A stretch of 38,550 nt of DNA from an uncultured Pelagibacteraceae bacterium. Its GTDB lineage: Bacteria; Pseudomonadota; Alphaproteobacteria; Pelagibacterales; Pelagibacteraceae. The stretch is from positions 1 through 38,550 of the forward strand of contig CACJBA010000011.1 in the NCBI GenBank assembly GCA_902591535.1, given 5' to 3'. The translations under genes and the position numbers were made by a program. Below the pieces are notes generated by a model. That model ran no database searches and was not told the DNA's origin. It was given only the letters and a program-made list of their open reading frames with translations. Below are positions 1 through 10,405 of this stretch, one piece after another; the stretch's first letter is position 1; every line of letters starts with the position of its first letter.

Positions 1-519
1 GATAAAAATGGAAAAAGTGTAAAAAAAGCATTAATGAAAACTCCAATTAATGGGGCTAGACTTTCATCATCATTTGGAATGAGAAAACATCCTATAGATG
101 GTTATAATAAAATGCATAGAGGTACTGATTTTGCTGCACCTACTGGAACTCCTATTATGGCTTCTGGTGACGGGGTAATAAAAAAAGCTGGATGGTGTGG
201 TGGAGGTGGAAATTGCGTTGTGATAAAACATAATTCAACTTATCAAACAGTTTATGCACATATGTCAAAATTTGCTAGAGGTATTAAACGTGGTGTAAGG
301 GTGAAACAAGGACAAACTATTGGTTATGTTGGGTCTACAGGAAAGTCTACTGGCCCACATTTACATTACGAGGTAATTATTAATGGAAAGAAAGTAAATT
401 CTCAAAAACTTAAGCTTCCTTCAGGAAAAATCTTGAAAGGAAATGAAAGGAAAATCTTTGAAACACAAAAAATTAAACTTAATGTTCTTAAATCAGAAAA
501 AATTATTGGATTAAATTAA
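1..519 (+). CDS. M23 family metallopeptidase, C-terminal part (5' end outside window)
   Basis: The reading frame is open from base 1 through the ATG at 34, so the gene starts upstream and only its last 172 codons are visible. The visible part is a LytM/peptidase_M23 domain, the zinc endopeptidase fold that cuts cell-wall cross-links or, when degenerate, activates amidases. Counting from the ATG at 34, the zinc ligands His28 and Asp32 (HRGTD) and His111 (HLH, 109-111) are present, as is the catalytic-type His76 in YAHMS. All metal ligands are intact, which favours an active enzyme. About 45 lysine-rich residues of no recognised domain follow the M23 fold. The product is probably periplasmic, but the signal sequence is not visible. 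The end overlaps the convergent DUF4167 gene by 4 nt (shared TTAA). An upstream LysM or coiled-coil region is possible but unseen. Confidence 0.9.
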   Translation, partial: DKNGKSVKKALMKTPINGARLSSSFGMRKHPIDGYNKMHRGTDFAAPTGTPIMASGDGVIKKAGWCGGGGNCVVIKHNSTYQTVYAHMSKFARGIKRGVRVKQGQTIGYVGSTGKSTGPHLHYEVIINGKKVNSQKLKLPSGKILKGNERKIFETQKIKLNVLKSEKIIGLN

Positions 520-980
520 CTAATATCTAAAGTTGATTTTACGCTTTTTTTAACCTCGTCTTTTTTTAAATTTTCTTTAGAAATTTCTAAATTATCACTA
601 GACATATCATTTGTTGCAACTGCAACTTCTTCTTGAGAAACTTCGTTTATTTCTTTCTTATTTTGCTCATTTTCAGTATATTTTTCTTTTCTAAAACTTT
701 CTCTTTCGTTGAGTATTCTTGTGAAATGGTCCGCATGTTGCAAATAATTTTCTGATAAAATTTTATCACCATTAGATGAAGCTTCCCTAGCTAAATCATT
801 ATATTTTTCTATTAACTTTGCTGCATTATGATTATTGCGACCAGGTGATTTTCTTTTAAAACTATCATTGTTAGAAAAATTTGATGGATACTTTTGTCTT
901 TCACCATTTGATTTGTAGCTTCGATCAGTCCTTCTAAAGTTACTTTTTCTATTATGGTTGTTATTTCTAAATGTTACCAT
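516..980 (-). CDS. DUF4167 domain protein
   Basis: This 154-residue protein has the layout of the alphaproteobacterial DUF4167 family. It has a basic Arg/Asn-rich N-terminus (residues 1-45). A conserved segment follows at about 48-95, with NAAKLIEKYNDLAREA and a later YLQHADHFTRIL. The tail is charged, Lys/Glu-rich and probably disordered. The molecular function is unknown; the basic head suggests nucleic-acid or ribosome contact, but that is inference. It lies 11 nt downstream of prmC on the same strand, a neighbourhood I recall as common in Alphaproteobacteria, so it is probably co-transcribed with prfA-prmC. Confidence 0.88.
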   Translation of the reverse strand: MVTFRNNNHNRKSNFRRTDRSYKSNGERQKYPSNFSNNDSFKRKSPGRNNHNAAKLIEKYNDLAREASSNGDKILSENYLQHADHFTRILNERESFRKEKYTENEQNKKEINEVSQEEVAVATNDMSSDNLEISKENLKKDEVKKSVKSTLDIS

Positions 981-991
981 GATTTAATTAA

Positions 992-1834
992 TTATAATTT
1001 AGTACAAACAATACAACGATCATTACCTGCAAGATCTTTGAGTATCTTATTTATATAAAAACCTTCTTTTTTAAGTATTTTCACAACTTTATTTTTTTGG
1101 TCAAATCCTATCTCTAAAATAAACTTGCCATTAATTTTTATCAGTTCAGACGATTTTTTAACAACTTTTCTGATTTCTGATAAACCATCTAAACCGCCAT
1201 CTAGTGCTAATCTTGGTTCAAATTTACCAACATCTTTTTCCAAATATTTTAAATCTCTTCTATTAATATATGGAGGATTAGAAACAACTAAATCATATTT
1301 GCCTATTAAGAATTTGTCAACATTTGATTTAAATAATTTTAATCTATTATAGACATTTTGATTCAAAGCGTTGATTTTACTTATTTTTAAACATTTATTG
1401 CTAATATCTATTCCAGTGCCATAGAATGTTTTTCTCTCTTTTAAAATAGATATTAAGATACATCCTGAGCCAATACCAATATCAAGAATGTTTAATTTAT
1501 TTTTGAGTTTAGTAAGTTCCATTACATTTTCAACTATTAATTCTGTTTCTGGTCGAGGTATTAATGTATCGGCGTTAATATAAAATTCTGAATTCCAAAA
1601 AAACTTTTTGTTAGTTAATTGGGCAACTGGTTTTCTTAATGATCTTTTGCTTATTAATTTTTTATAAAAATTAAATTCTTTATCACTTATTTTTTGTAAA
1701 GAGTTTAATATTACATATTTCCTATCTCTTTTCAAAACTCTTGCCATTAGAATTTCTGAGTCAAGGTTAGCGGTTAAGATTAATTTTTCTTTTAAAATTT
1801 TTGTACCTTTGCTAATAGCAGTATGAATATCCAT
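992..1834 (-). CDS. prmC: Release factor glutamine methyltransferase PrmC (HemK)
   Basis: PrmC methylates the Gln of the GGQ motif in peptide release factors with S-adenosylmethionine, which raises peptide-release efficiency. In this 280-residue protein the N-terminal helical domain (about 1-75) is followed by a Rossmann methyltransferase domain. Visible motifs are RPETE (94-98), the SAM-binding DIGIGSG (118-124) and the catalytic NPPYI (186-190) that holds the substrate glutamine. Length is normal for the family. The start codon directly abuts the prfA stop codon, so the enzyme is translated from the same message as its substrate RF1, a widely conserved pairing. Confidence 0.97.
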   Translation of the reverse strand: MDIHTAISKGTKILKEKLILTANLDSEILMARVLKRDRKYVILNSLQKISDKEFNFYKKLISKRSLRKPVAQLTNKKFFWNSEFYINADTLIPRPETELIVENVMELTKLKNKLNILDIGIGSGCILISILKERKTFYGTGIDISNKCLKISKINALNQNVYNRLKLFKSNVDKFLIGKYDLVVSNPPYINRRDLKYLEKDVGKFEPRLALDGGLDGLSEIRKVVKKSSELIKINGKFILEIGFDQKNKVVKILKKEGFYINKILKDLAGNDRCIVCTKL

Positions 1835-2908
1835 TTAATTTAAACTTTTCAAACTATCTTCTTGAGCTTGTAATGTTAGGGCTTCAATCATTTCATCAAA
1901 AACTTCACCTTCTAAGAATTCCTCTAATTTATGAAGTGTTAAATTTATTCTGTGATCAGTTACTCTGCCTTGAGGAAAGTTATAAGTTCTTATTCTTTCA
2001 GATCTATCTCCTGTACCAATTTTTGTTTTTCGATCTTGGGATCGCTCTTGATCGATTCTTGATCTTTCTAATTCATATAAGCGAGCTCTTAAAATTTTCA
2101 TTCCTTTTGCTTTATTTTTATGCTGAGATTTTTCATCTTGCTGAGAAACTGATATTCCAGTTGGAATATGAGTTATTCTTACAGCGCTATCTGTTGTATT
2201 TACAGATTGTCCACCTGGGCCTCCAGCTCTAAAAACATCAATTCTTAAATCAGAATCATTAATCTTTAAATCTACCTCTTCTGCTTCAGGTAATACTGCA
2301 ACTGTGGCTGCTGACGTATGAACTCTTCCTTGAGTTTCTGTATCAGGTACTCTTTGCACTCTATGAACCCCACTCTCGTATTTTAAAGTTGAATATATAT
2401 TTCTACCTTTGATTGAAGCAATAACCTCTTTTAAACCTCCAGCATCACTTCTTGAAATAGAAATTAATTCAAGTGACCATTTTTTTTTGTGGCTTACTTT
2501 TTCATACATTTTATATAAATCTGATGCAAATAAACTTGCTTCTAGTCCACCTGTTCCAGCCCTAATTTCGATAATAGCATTTTTTTTGTCTGCTTCATCT
2601 TTAGGCAATAAAAATAATTTTAATTTTTTTTCATTTATTTCGTGTTTATTATGTAATTCTATTAGTTCTAACTCTGCCATTTTTTTTAACTCCTCATCTC
2701 CCGAATTATCATTTAATATTTTATCTAATTCTTCTTTTTCAGCTTGAAAAGAAATATAATCTTTTGCATTTGTAATAATTTCATTTACATCAGAATATTC
2801 TTTTGATTTCTCAGCAAATAATTTTTTGTCTATTTCTCCTGAAGATAAATCTTTTTCTAAAGTTGAGTGTTTTAATATTAACTCTTCAATTGTCTTTAAG
2901 GGAATCAT
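1835..2908 (-). CDS. prfA: Peptide chain release factor 1
   Basis: RF1 recognises UAA and UAG stop codons and triggers peptide release on the ribosome. The 357-residue length is typical. The domain-2 recognition tripeptide P-x-T is PDT (188-190) within [14 protein letters not shown], placing it with RF1 and not RF2 (SPF). The catalytic GGQ is at 232-234 within [14 protein letters not shown]. The following basic stretch [13 protein letters not shown] is also characteristic. It lies 2 nt after ispG and immediately before prmC, so the three genes form a tight operon segment. Confidence 0.98.
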   Translation of the reverse strand: MIPLKTIEELILKHSTLEKDLSSGEIDKKLFAEKSKEYSDVNEIITNAKDYISFQAEKEELDKILNDNSGDEELKKMAELELIELHNKHEINEKKLKLFLLPKDEADKKNAIIEIRAGTGGLEASLFASDLYKMYEKVSHKKKWSLELISISRSDAGGLKEVIASIKGRNIYSTLKYESGVHRVQRVPDTETQGRVHTSAATVAVLPEAEEVDLKINDSDLRIDVFRAGGPGGQSVNTTDSAVRITHIPTGISVSQQDEKSQHKNKAKGMKILRARLYELERSRIDQERSQDRKTKIGTGDRSERIRTYNFPQGRVTDHRINLTLHKLEEFLEGEVFDEMIEALTLQAQEDSLKSLN

Positions 2909-2910
2909 AA

Positions 2911-4005
2911 TTAGTTTTCTAATTCAGATGCTTTTTTCTCAACTTCATTAACAACTTTATCAATTATATCGCTGGTTAAAACTTTTTCATTTTGCACTCC
3001 AGAAAGATAGAGCATATTATTGCCCTTGCCTCCTCCAGTAATCCCAACATCAGTCATTGCTGCTTCTCCAGGTCCATTAACAACACATCCAATAATTGAG
3101 AGTGTTATTGGTGTTTTTATGTGTGCTAATTTTTCTTCAAGAATTTTAACGGTATCTATTACATGAAATGCTTGTCTTGCACACGATGGACAAGATATAA
3201 TTTTTACACCCCTATTGCGTAAGTTTAATGATTTTAGTATCTCATTACCTATTTTTACCTCCTGAGTAGGGTTATCTGATAAGGAAATCCTTATTGTATC
3301 GCCAATTCCATCCATCAATAAACTTCCAAGACCAATTGATGATTTTACACTACCAGTAACAAAACTTCCTGCTTCTGTAATACCTAAGTGCAAAGGGTAG
3401 TCTGTTACTTTTGAGAGTTGTCTATAAGCTGCTATTGAAAGAAAAACATCTGATGATTTAACACTTATTTTAAAATTAAAAAAATCTTTATCCTCTAAAA
3501 TCTTTATATTTCTTAAAGCACTTTCAACTAAAGCCTCTGGACAAGGTTCTTTAAATTTTTCCAAAATATCTTTTTCTAAAGAGCCTGCATTAACACCAAT
3601 TCTTATAGAGCAATCATTATTTTTTGCAGCACTTAAAACTTCATGTATCTTTTTTTCATCTCCAATATTTCCTGGATTAATTCTTAAGCAATTTGCTCCG
3701 TTTTCTGCTGCTTCAATAGCTCTTTTATAGTGAAAATGAATATCTGCAACTACAGGTATTGAAACATGCTTTATTATTTCCTTTAAAGCTACTGTTGACT
3801 GTTTATCAGGACATGAGACCCTTACAATGTCAGCACCCTCCTCAGCTATATCGTTAATTTGATTGATAGTTGCTTTAACATCAGTAGTTAAAGTATTTGT
3901 CATTGATTGAACGGAAATCGGATTATCTCCTCCAATCTTTACCTTACCAACATTTACTACTTTAGTTCTTCTTCTTTTGATATCTCTAAAAGGTCTTACA
4001 CTCAT
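2911..4005 (-). CDS. ispG: 4-hydroxy-3-methylbut-2-enyl diphosphate synthase (IspG/GcpE)
   Basis: IspG carries out the penultimate step of the MEP isoprenoid pathway, reductively converting MEcPP to HMBPP with a [4Fe-4S] cluster. The 364-residue, two-domain bacterial form is seen: a TIM-barrel (about 15-250) followed by a cluster domain. Cluster ligands Cys272 and Cys275 (SCPSC), Cys307 (GCVVNGPGE) and the fourth ligand Glu314 are all present. The start was chosen as the MSVRPF methionine 5 nt after the lysC stop. It sits between lysC and prfA on the minus strand with gaps of 2-5 nt. Confidence 0.97.
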   Translation of the reverse strand: MSVRPFRDIKRRRTKVVNVGKVKIGGDNPISVQSMTNTLTTDVKATINQINDIAEEGADIVRVSCPDKQSTVALKEIIKHVSIPVVADIHFHYKRAIEAAENGANCLRINPGNIGDEKKIHEVLSAAKNNDCSIRIGVNAGSLEKDILEKFKEPCPEALVESALRNIKILEDKDFFNFKISVKSSDVFLSIAAYRQLSKVTDYPLHLGITEAGSFVTGSVKSSIGLGSLLMDGIGDTIRISLSDNPTQEVKIGNEILKSLNLRNRGVKIISCPSCARQAFHVIDTVKILEEKLAHIKTPITLSIIGCVVNGPGEAAMTDVGITGGGKGNNMLYLSGVQNEKVLTSDIIDKVVNEVEKKASELEN

Positions 4006-4010
4006 TTCAA

Positions 4011-5222
4011 TTAGTCTAATTTAAATTCTTTATGTAAAACGGCTACTGCTTTTTTAACATTTTTTGCAGAAACTAATACTGAAATTTTAATTTCTGAAGT
4101 TGATATAACTAAAATATTTATTTTTTTTGAAGCTAAGGCCTGAAACATTCTATAAGTTATTCCAGGGGCTGTAATCATTCCAACTCCAATTATTGATACT
4201 TTTGATACATTTTTATCAAAAGATATTTTTTTATATGATATTGATTTATTTTTTTTTATTAATTTTTCGGTTTTTTTTAAATCATCTGCTTTTATTGTAA
4301 AAGTTAAATCAGTCTCTTTTCCATTCTGAGATATATTTTGAACAACCATGTCTACATTTATTAAATTTTTAGACAATGGTCTAAAAATTGAAGCCGCTAT
4401 TCCAGGTTTATCTTTAACTCCTACAATTGTGATTTTAGCATCATTTTTGGTTGATGAAATTCCAGTAATAATTTGGTTACTAAATGATTTCTTTGAACCT
4501 GTAATTAGGGTACCTGACCTAGATATAAATGAAGATTTAACCTTAATATCGATATTGTTTAATTTAGCATCTTGTACTGATGTTGGTTGCATAACCTTCG
4601 AACCTAATGATGCCATTTCTAACATTTCATCATAAAAGATTTTTTTTATTTTTCTTGCTTTTTTATAATCCCGAGGATCAGTAGTGTATACTCCGTCTAC
4701 ATCTGTATAAATTATACATTCATCTGCTTTTATAAATTTTGCTAACATTATAGCTGTAGCATCTGATCCACTTCTGCCAATTGTTGTAATTCTTAGTTTA
4801 TTATTAATACCTTGAAATCCAGTTATGATTGGTATTCCACCTTTTTTAATGTAGTTATTTAATTCTTTTACTCTAACTGAACTAATTCTAGCTCCAGCAT
4901 GGGGTCCTTCAGTTGAGATGGGTAATTGCCAAGAAGTCCAAGACCTAGATTTAAACCCATCATGTTTTAATCTTCCCGCTATTAAAGCACAAGAAACTTG
5001 TTCTCCAGTTGATACCAAAACATCATATTCTGCTATATCAAAGTTATTGCTAATTAATTTTGATTTATTAACTAAATCATTTGTCACACCACTCATCGCA
5101 GATGAAACTACCAAAACTCTGTTTCTTTTTTTTTTGTAAAAAGCAATAATTTTACATATTTTTTTAATTCTATCTATAGTACCAACAGAAGTACCACCAA
5201 ATTTTAAAACTATTGTTTTCAT
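4011..5222 (-). CDS. lysC: Aspartate kinase
   Basis: It phosphorylates L-aspartate, the committed step towards lysine, threonine, methionine and diaminopimelate. The 403-residue monofunctional form starts with the nucleotide-binding KFGGTSVG (7-14). Other kinase-domain motifs are STGEQVS, GFQGIN and GRSGSDATA, followed by [12 protein letters not shown]. Two C-terminal ACT domains (about 265-330 and 340-403) are the usual site of feedback inhibition by lysine or threonine. No homoserine dehydrogenase fusion is present. It is the first gene of the minus-strand lysC-ispG-prfA-prmC-DUF4167 series and is divergent from ubiG across 77 nt, where its promoter must lie. Confidence 0.97.
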   Translation of the reverse strand: MKTIVLKFGGTSVGTIDRIKKICKIIAFYKKKRNRVLVVSSAMSGVTNDLVNKSKLISNNFDIAEYDVLVSTGEQVSCALIAGRLKHDGFKSRSWTSWQLPISTEGPHAGARISSVRVKELNNYIKKGGIPIITGFQGINNKLRITTIGRSGSDATAIMLAKFIKADECIIYTDVDGVYTTDPRDYKKARKIKKIFYDEMLEMASLGSKVMQPTSVQDAKLNNIDIKVKSSFISRSGTLITGSKKSFSNQIITGISSTKNDAKITIVGVKDKPGIAASIFRPLSKNLINVDMVVQNISQNGKETDLTFTIKADDLKKTEKLIKKNKSISYKKISFDKNVSKVSIIGVGMITAPGITYRMFQALASKKINILVISTSEIKISVLVSAKNVKKAVAVLHKEFKLD

Positions 5223-5299
5223 GATCGCTCAAAATATTTATTATTAAATTAATATTTGATAAAATACATCTTAATTGTTATGTCAACTAATTATCTTAA

Positions 5300-6022
5300 A
5301 TGACTAGCATAAATAAAAAAGAAATAGAAAAATTTTCTAAAATGGCCACAGAATGGTGGGACCCAGAAGGAAAATTTAAACCACTACATAAGTTTAATCC
5401 AATTAGAATTCAATATATTAAAGAAAATATAATTAATAACTTTAAAATAAAAAATAAAATTAAACCTTTGTCAGGAATAAGTATTTTAGATATTGGTTGC
5501 GGTGGTGGACTGCTTTCAGAACCAATGAGTAGATTGGGTGCCAATGTTACTGGAATTGATGCATCAGATAAAAATATTAATATTGCAAAATTACATTCAA
5601 AAAAAAATAATTTAAAAATAAAATATTTATGCTCGTCTCCTGAAAAACTAAATGTAAAAAAAAAGTTTGATATAATTTTAAACATGGAAATAGTTGAGCA
5701 TATTGAAGATGTAAATTTTTTTTTAAAATGCTGTTCAAGGCTGCTTAAAAAAAATGGACTAATGTTTGTCGCAACAATAAATAAAACTTTAAAATCTTAT
5801 ATATTTGCAATAGTTGGTGCAGAATATATTTTAAGGTGGTTACCAATAGGAACACATGAATGGGAAAAATTCGTTAAACCTGAAGATCTTAAATATATCT
5901 TAAATAAAAATAATTTATCTTTAAAAAGAATTGATGGCATGAATTTTAATATTATAAAAAACGAGTGGAGTGTTACAAAAGATTTGTCTATCAACTATAT
6001 TACTAAATTTAAAAAAAACTAA
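5300..6022 (+). CDS. ubiG: Ubiquinone biosynthesis O-methyltransferase UbiG
   Basis: UbiG catalyses both O-methylations of ubiquinone biosynthesis with S-adenosylmethionine and acts at the inner membrane. The 240-residue sequence begins with the family signature F-x-x-M-A-x-x-W-W-D-P-x-G-x-F-K-P-L-H (12-30), then N-P-I-R. The SAM-binding loop is DIGCGGG (64-70), and an EIVEHI motif follows. A C-terminal THEWEKFV segment typical of UbiG is also present. It is monocistronic in appearance, divergent from lysC and convergent with the DUF1178 gene with a 4-nt overlap at the stop codons. Confidence 0.96.
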   Translation: MTSINKKEIEKFSKMATEWWDPEGKFKPLHKFNPIRIQYIKENIINNFKIKNKIKPLSGISILDIGCGGGLLSEPMSRLGANVTGIDASDKNINIAKLHSKKNNLKIKYLCSSPEKLNVKKKFDIILNMEIVEHIEDVNFFLKCCSRLLKKNGLMFVATINKTLKSYIFAIVGAEYILRWLPIGTHEWEKFVKPEDLKYILNKNNLSLKRIDGMNFNIIKNEWSVTKDLSINYITKFKKN

Positions 6023-6441
6023 TTATCTAGGTCTTTAATCCAAGGTATCAATTGAGTATCTATACCTTCTTCTTTTAACTCTTTCATATCCTCTCTAGAT
6101 GCTGTTCCATAAATACCTTTTGATTTTTTTTTTCCATTGTAGTGAATTGTCCTTGCCTCATAAGCAAAATTATCACCAACATACTTAAAATTATCTTTAA
6201 TAAATTTTTGATAGTTTTGTATTGTTTTTTTTACCTTATTGAGTTTTTTAGAGTTTATTTCTTCAGACTTGTTGTTATTTATCAATTGGGGAGACATAAT
6301 CGTTTTTTCAACACTATGTGAATGACAATTGTGACAACTAATAAGTTTTCTTTTTTTTAATTTTTCATATTCATTTGAAGAGGCAAACCAGCTATCAAAA
6401 TCTGTATTACAGCTTTTGCAAATAAGTTTATATTTAATCAT
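6019..6441 (-). CDS. DUF1178 family zinc-ribbon protein
   Basis: This 140-residue protein matches the alphaproteobacterial/betaproteobacterial DUF1178 family. It begins MIKYKLIC and has two CxxC pairs (Cys8/Cys11 and Cys36/Cys39) that probably bind zinc. The C-terminal half contains FKYVGDNFAYEARTIHY and an I-Y-G-T-A-S motif that are typical of the family. No biochemical function is known. It lies 46 nt downstream of argJ on the same strand; whether the two share a transcript is unclear. Confidence 0.88.
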   Translation of the reverse strand: MIKYKLICKSCNTDFDSWFASSNEYEKLKKRKLISCHNCHSHSVEKTIMSPQLINNNKSEEINSKKLNKVKKTIQNYQKFIKDNFKYVGDNFAYEARTIHYNGKKKSKGIYGTASREDMKELKEEGIDTQLIPWIKDLDN

Positions 6442-6487
6442 TTTAATTGATATTTAATTAATAATTTAATTTATTTTTTCAATATTT

Positions 6488-7789
6488 TTAACTTCTATAA
6501 TCTGCATTAATTTGGATATATTTGTTTGTAAAATCCATTGTATATACGGTAAACATTTTTTTTCCCGTAAAAATTTCCAAATTAATCTCAATATTTTCAG
6601 ACTTCATATATTTTGCAGCCACTTGTTCATCATAATTTATGTATAACTTTCCTTCTTGAACAATTTTTATATTTCCTAATTTTACATTTAATTTTTTTAA
6701 ATTCAATTTCACTCCAGCTTTACCTATGGCCATAATTATTCTTCCCCAGTTTGGATCCTCTCCTGCAATAGCAGTTTTAACAAGAGGCGAATTTGCAATA
6801 GAAAATGCAATTTTTTTTGCATCATCTTCATTTTTACACTTATTAACATTTACTGTAATAAACTTAGATGCACCTTCACCGTCTGACACTACTCTTTTTG
6901 CTAAATTTAGCAGAACATTGTTCAAAGATTTATCAAAGTTTTTAATATTTTTTTCATTTATATTTTTTATTTCTGAATTTTGAACTTTATTAGTTGCAAA
7001 TAAAGTTATCATATCATTTGTACTAGTATCCCCATCACAAGAAATAGCATTAAAAGTATTATTAATATTTTTTTTTAACAATTTACTTAAAATATCATTT
7101 GTTAAAGTGGCGTCTGTAAAAACATAAGCTAGCGTCGTTCCCATATTTGGGTATATCATTCCTGAGCCTTTTGCGATTCCATAAATTTTAACAATTTTAT
7201 TTCCAATTTTACATTCTTCCATTGCTAACTTGGGTTTAGTATCAGTGGTCATAATACCAAGTGCTACTTTCATCCAAATAAATTTATTTTGAGTATATTG
7301 AATTTTTTTGATTAGATTCGGAATCTGAATATTAATTTTTTTAAAAGGAAAACTTTCTCCAATTGTACCTGTGCAACCAAACAAAATTTCTTTTGGAGAA
7401 ATATTTTGCGGTTTATCTTCATCTTGCTTTTGTTTCTCAGTTAACTCTTTCGACATTGATTCTGCTATTTTTTTTAAGCTTTCGTATCCTTGTTTTCCTG
7501 TAAATGCATTAGCATTTCTTGTGTTCACTAAAAGTGAAAATACTTTTTTTGGACTTTGATTTAAGTTCCATTTTATATTTTCTGAAACAATTTTAGACTT
7601 AGTATAAACTGAAGCATAATTTGCCCCTTCTCTGAAATAAAACATTGATAAATCATCTCTTTTATTATTATATAAATTTGCACTCAAAACTGAGATGGAA
7701 AGACCATCGATGTGATCTAGGTCTTGAAAATCAATCATTCTAGTATTATTTGATTTTGATGATAAAAAATTACTTAAATTAATTCCCAT
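6488..7789 (-). CDS. argJ: Bifunctional glutamate N-acetyltransferase / ornithine acetyltransferase ArgJ
   Basis: ArgJ transfers acetyl from N-acetylornithine to glutamate (and may also use acetyl-CoA), closing the acetyl cycle of arginine synthesis. The proenzyme self-cleaves to alpha and beta chains before a nucleophilic Thr. The 433-residue sequence has the oxyanion-hole motif GCTGTIGE (138-145) and the cleavage region KGSGMIYPNMGTTL (207-220). The predicted nucleophile is Thr218, so the scissile bond would be Gly217-Thr218 where the family usually has Ala-Thr. GEDPNWGRI and the C-terminal region are also present. An extra Lys/Glu/Gln-rich segment lies at about 113-132. Arginine genes argF and argD lie 11 kb away. 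It is divergent from secA. Confidence 0.95.
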   Translation of the reverse strand: MGINLSNFLSSKSNNTRMIDFQDLDHIDGLSISVLSANLYNNKRDDLSMFYFREGANYASVYTKSKIVSENIKWNLNQSPKKVFSLLVNTRNANAFTGKQGYESLKKIAESMSKELTEKQKQDEDKPQNISPKEILFGCTGTIGESFPFKKINIQIPNLIKKIQYTQNKFIWMKVALGIMTTDTKPKLAMEECKIGNKIVKIYGIAKGSGMIYPNMGTTLAYVFTDATLTNDILSKLLKKNINNTFNAISCDGDTSTNDMITLFATNKVQNSEIKNINEKNIKNFDKSLNNVLLNLAKRVVSDGEGASKFITVNVNKCKNEDDAKKIAFSIANSPLVKTAIAGEDPNWGRIIMAIGKAGVKLNLKKLNVKLGNIKIVQEGKLYINYDEQVAAKYMKSENIEINLEIFTGKKMFTVYTMDFTNKYIQINADYRS

Positions 7790-7854
7790 AGTATTTAAAA
7801 TATTTATTTAATACATATATTAAACGATATATTTAAAGAATAAATCAAATAGTC

Positions 7855-10401
7855 ATGTTTAATCCATTAAATTTAATCTCAAAATTAATTAAATCCAGTA
7901 ATCAAAAAGAGTTAGATAGGATAAATAAAATTGTTGAAAAAATAAATTTACTTGAAGAAAAATTTATTACATTAAATGATGATGAATTTCCAAAAAAAAC
8001 AATTGAATACAAAGATCAAATAAAAAATGGAAAATCTTTAAATGAATTGTTGCCTGAAGCTTTTGCGCTTGTAAGAGAAGCGGCAAAAAGAACTAGAAAA
8101 GAAAGACATTTTGATGTTCAATTAATTGGTGGAGTGGCTCTTCATGAGGGTAAAATTGCTGAAATGAGAACTGGGGAAGGTAAAACTTTAACAATTACAC
8201 TAGCAGCATACTTAAATGCTTTAGATGAAAAAGGAGTACATATTGTAACAGTTAATGATTATCTTGCAAAAAGAGACTCGATTGAGATGGGTGAAATATA
8301 TAATTTTTTAGGTTTAAAATCTGGATTTATTAATAATGATCAAAATGACATTGAGCGAAAAAAAAACTACAGTTGTGATATAACATATGCAACTAATAGT
8401 GAATTGGGCTTTGATTATTTAAGAGATAATATGAAATTCTCTGAAAAAGAAATGGTTCAGAGAAAGCATCATTTTTCAATAGTAGATGAAATAGATTCTT
8501 GTTTAATTGATGAAGCCAGAACTCCATTAATAATATCTGGAGCAGCAGAAGACAAAACTTCGCAATATTTAGTTATTGATAAATTAGTTCGATTACTGAA
8601 TGATAAAGATTTTGATATTGATGAAAAAGAAAAAAGTATTCTTCTAACAAATAATGGAATTAATAATGTTGAAAATCTTTTTTCTAAAGCAGGTATTTTA
8701 AAAAATAATAACTTTTACGATCCGGAAAATTTACATTTGGTTCATCATGTAAATCAAGCCCTTCGAGCAAATCATCTATTCGAAAAAGGTAAAGATTATA
8801 TTGTAAAAGATGGAACTCTTAAAATTATAGATGAGCTGACAGGAAGAATTCTTGAGGGTAGAAGGTTTGGTGATGGATTACATCAAGCATTAGAGGCTAA
8901 GGAAAAAATTCAAGTACAGGCAGAAAATCAAACATTAGCATCTATAACTTATCAAAATTATTTTAAACTTTATAAAAAATTATCTGGTTGTACAGGAACA
9001 GCTGCTACAGAATCTGAGGAATTTTTTGAAATATATAATTTGCCAGTTGTTATTATTCCAACGAATAATGAAATGATAAGAAAAGATTTTAATGATTTAA
9101 TTTTTAGAACAGAAAATGAAAAAAATAATGCTATTGTAAAAAAAATAATTGAGCGCCATGAGTTAGGGCAACCAATTTTAGTATTTACTTCAAGCATAAA
9201 TAAATCAGAAATTTATTCAGATTTATTAAATAAAAAAAATATTAAACACGTTGTATTAAATGCAAAAAACCATGCAAATGAAGCCGAAATAATTGCGAAT
9301 GCTGGAAAAGAAAATTCTTTGATAATTACAACAAGTATTTCTGGAAGAGGAGTTGATATTCAACTTGGTGGAAAAAAAGGATCTGTTCCTGACGATGAAC
9401 TCAAGATTAATAAAGAAAAAATTAAGTCTCTAGGCGGTTTATTTGTTATTGGCACAGAGAGAATGGAGTCTAGAAGAGTTGATAACCAGGCTCGTGGTAG
9501 GTCAGGTAGACAAGGAGATGAAGGAAGTTCTGTATTTTACGTAAGTCTAGAAGATGATCTAATGAGAATTTTTGGCTCAGAATCTATGAATAGTATGCTT
9601 GAAAAGCTTGGACTTAAAGATGGAGAAAGCATAGACCACCCATGGATAAATAAAGCTCTAGAAAGAGCTCAACAAAAAGTTGAGGCTAGAAACTTTGATA
9701 TCAGAAAAACTCTTATTAAGTTTGATAATGTTCTGAATGACCAAAGACACGTTGTGTTCTCTCAAAGAAGAAATGCGATGAATAGCGAAAATATTTTTGA
9801 TTATTCAGATGAATTTTTAAAAGAAATATCTGAAGACTTAATTAAATTAAAAATTTCAAATTTATCAAATCCTAAGAGTAATGAATTTAGTAACAGAACA
9901 AAACAAATTGCCGGAAAAAGCATTGAAGAAAATGAATTTAAAGAATTAATTCAAGCAAAAGATAATGATTTTAAAGAAAAAATTTTTAATAAATTCCAAG
10001 AAACAAGAAAAGAAAGAATAAAACTTCTCGGTGAAGATCACGCCAAGGAAATAGAAAAAAGAATTTTTTTACAATCAATTGATTTAAACTGGAAATCTCA
10101 TATTCAATATTTAGAACAATTAAGACAAGTTATTGGACTTAGATCTTATGGCCAGAGAGATCCATTGGTTGAATATAAAAAGGAAGCATTTGAATTATTT
10201 ACAAACCTTTTAGAAAAATTGAAATTAGATTATGTAACAATTCTTATGAACCTAAAAGTTGTTATACAATCTGATCAAAACGAAGAAGGAAAGCAAAAAG
10301 ATATTTCTAATCAAATTTCAAAGAACAAAAAAATCGGAAGAAATGAACCATGTTTTTGTGGCTCTGGAAAAAAATTTAAACACTGTCACGGAGCACTATA
10401 A
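7855..10401 (+). CDS. secA: Preprotein translocase ATPase SecA
   Basis: SecA is the ATPase motor that pushes preproteins through SecYEG at the inner membrane. The 848-residue protein has Walker A MRTGEGKT (104-111) and Walker B DEID (211-214). The preprotein cross-linking region is at about 225-370. NBD2 has TSISGRGVDIQLGG and the arginine-finger region RRVDNQARGRSGRQGD, followed by the helical scaffold. The C-terminal SEC-C zinc motif is intact: Cys833, Cys835, Cys844, His845 (the SecB/lipid-binding tail). Length is slightly shorter than the 901 residues of E. coli SecA because the linker before the tail is short. Convergent with accA, 4 nt apart, with no visible terminator hairpin. Confidence 0.98.
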   Translation: MFNPLNLISKLIKSSNQKELDRINKIVEKINLLEEKFITLNDDEFPKKTIEYKDQIKNGKSLNELLPEAFALVREAAKRTRKERHFDVQLIGGVALHEGKIAEMRTGEGKTLTITLAAYLNALDEKGVHIVTVNDYLAKRDSIEMGEIYNFLGLKSGFINNDQNDIERKKNYSCDITYATNSELGFDYLRDNMKFSEKEMVQRKHHFSIVDEIDSCLIDEARTPLIISGAAEDKTSQYLVIDKLVRLLNDKDFDIDEKEKSILLTNNGINNVENLFSKAGILKNNNFYDPENLHLVHHVNQALRANHLFEKGKDYIVKDGTLKIIDELTGRILEGRRFGDGLHQALEAKEKIQVQAENQTLASITYQNYFKLYKKLSGCTGTAATESEEFFEIYNLPVVIIPTNNEMIRKDFNDLIFRTENEKNNAIVKKIIERHELGQPILVFTSSINKSEIYSDLLNKKNIKHVVLNAKNHANEAEIIANAGKENSLIITTSISGRGVDIQLGGKKGSVPDDELKINKEKIKSLGGLFVIGTERMESRRVDNQARGRSGRQGDEGSSVFYVSLEDDLMRIFGSESMNSMLEKLGLKDGESIDHPWINKALERAQQKVEARNFDIRKTLIKFDNVLNDQRHVVFSQRRNAMNSENIFDYSDEFLKEISEDLIKLKISNLSNPKSNEFSNRTKQIAGKSIEENEFKELIQAKDNDFKEKIFNKFQETRKERIKLLGEDHAKEIEKRIFLQSIDLNWKSHIQYLEQLRQVIGLRSYGQRDPLVEYKKEAFELFTNLLEKLKLDYVTILMNLKVVIQSDQNEEGKQKDISNQISKNKKIGRNEPCFCGSGKKFKHCHGAL

Positions 10402-10405
10402 ATTT

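Noticed and set aside
2340..2350. RF1 recognition motif PDT in place of E. coli PAT
   Set aside because: Only the Pro and Thr are conserved; the middle residue varies in normal RF1 proteins.
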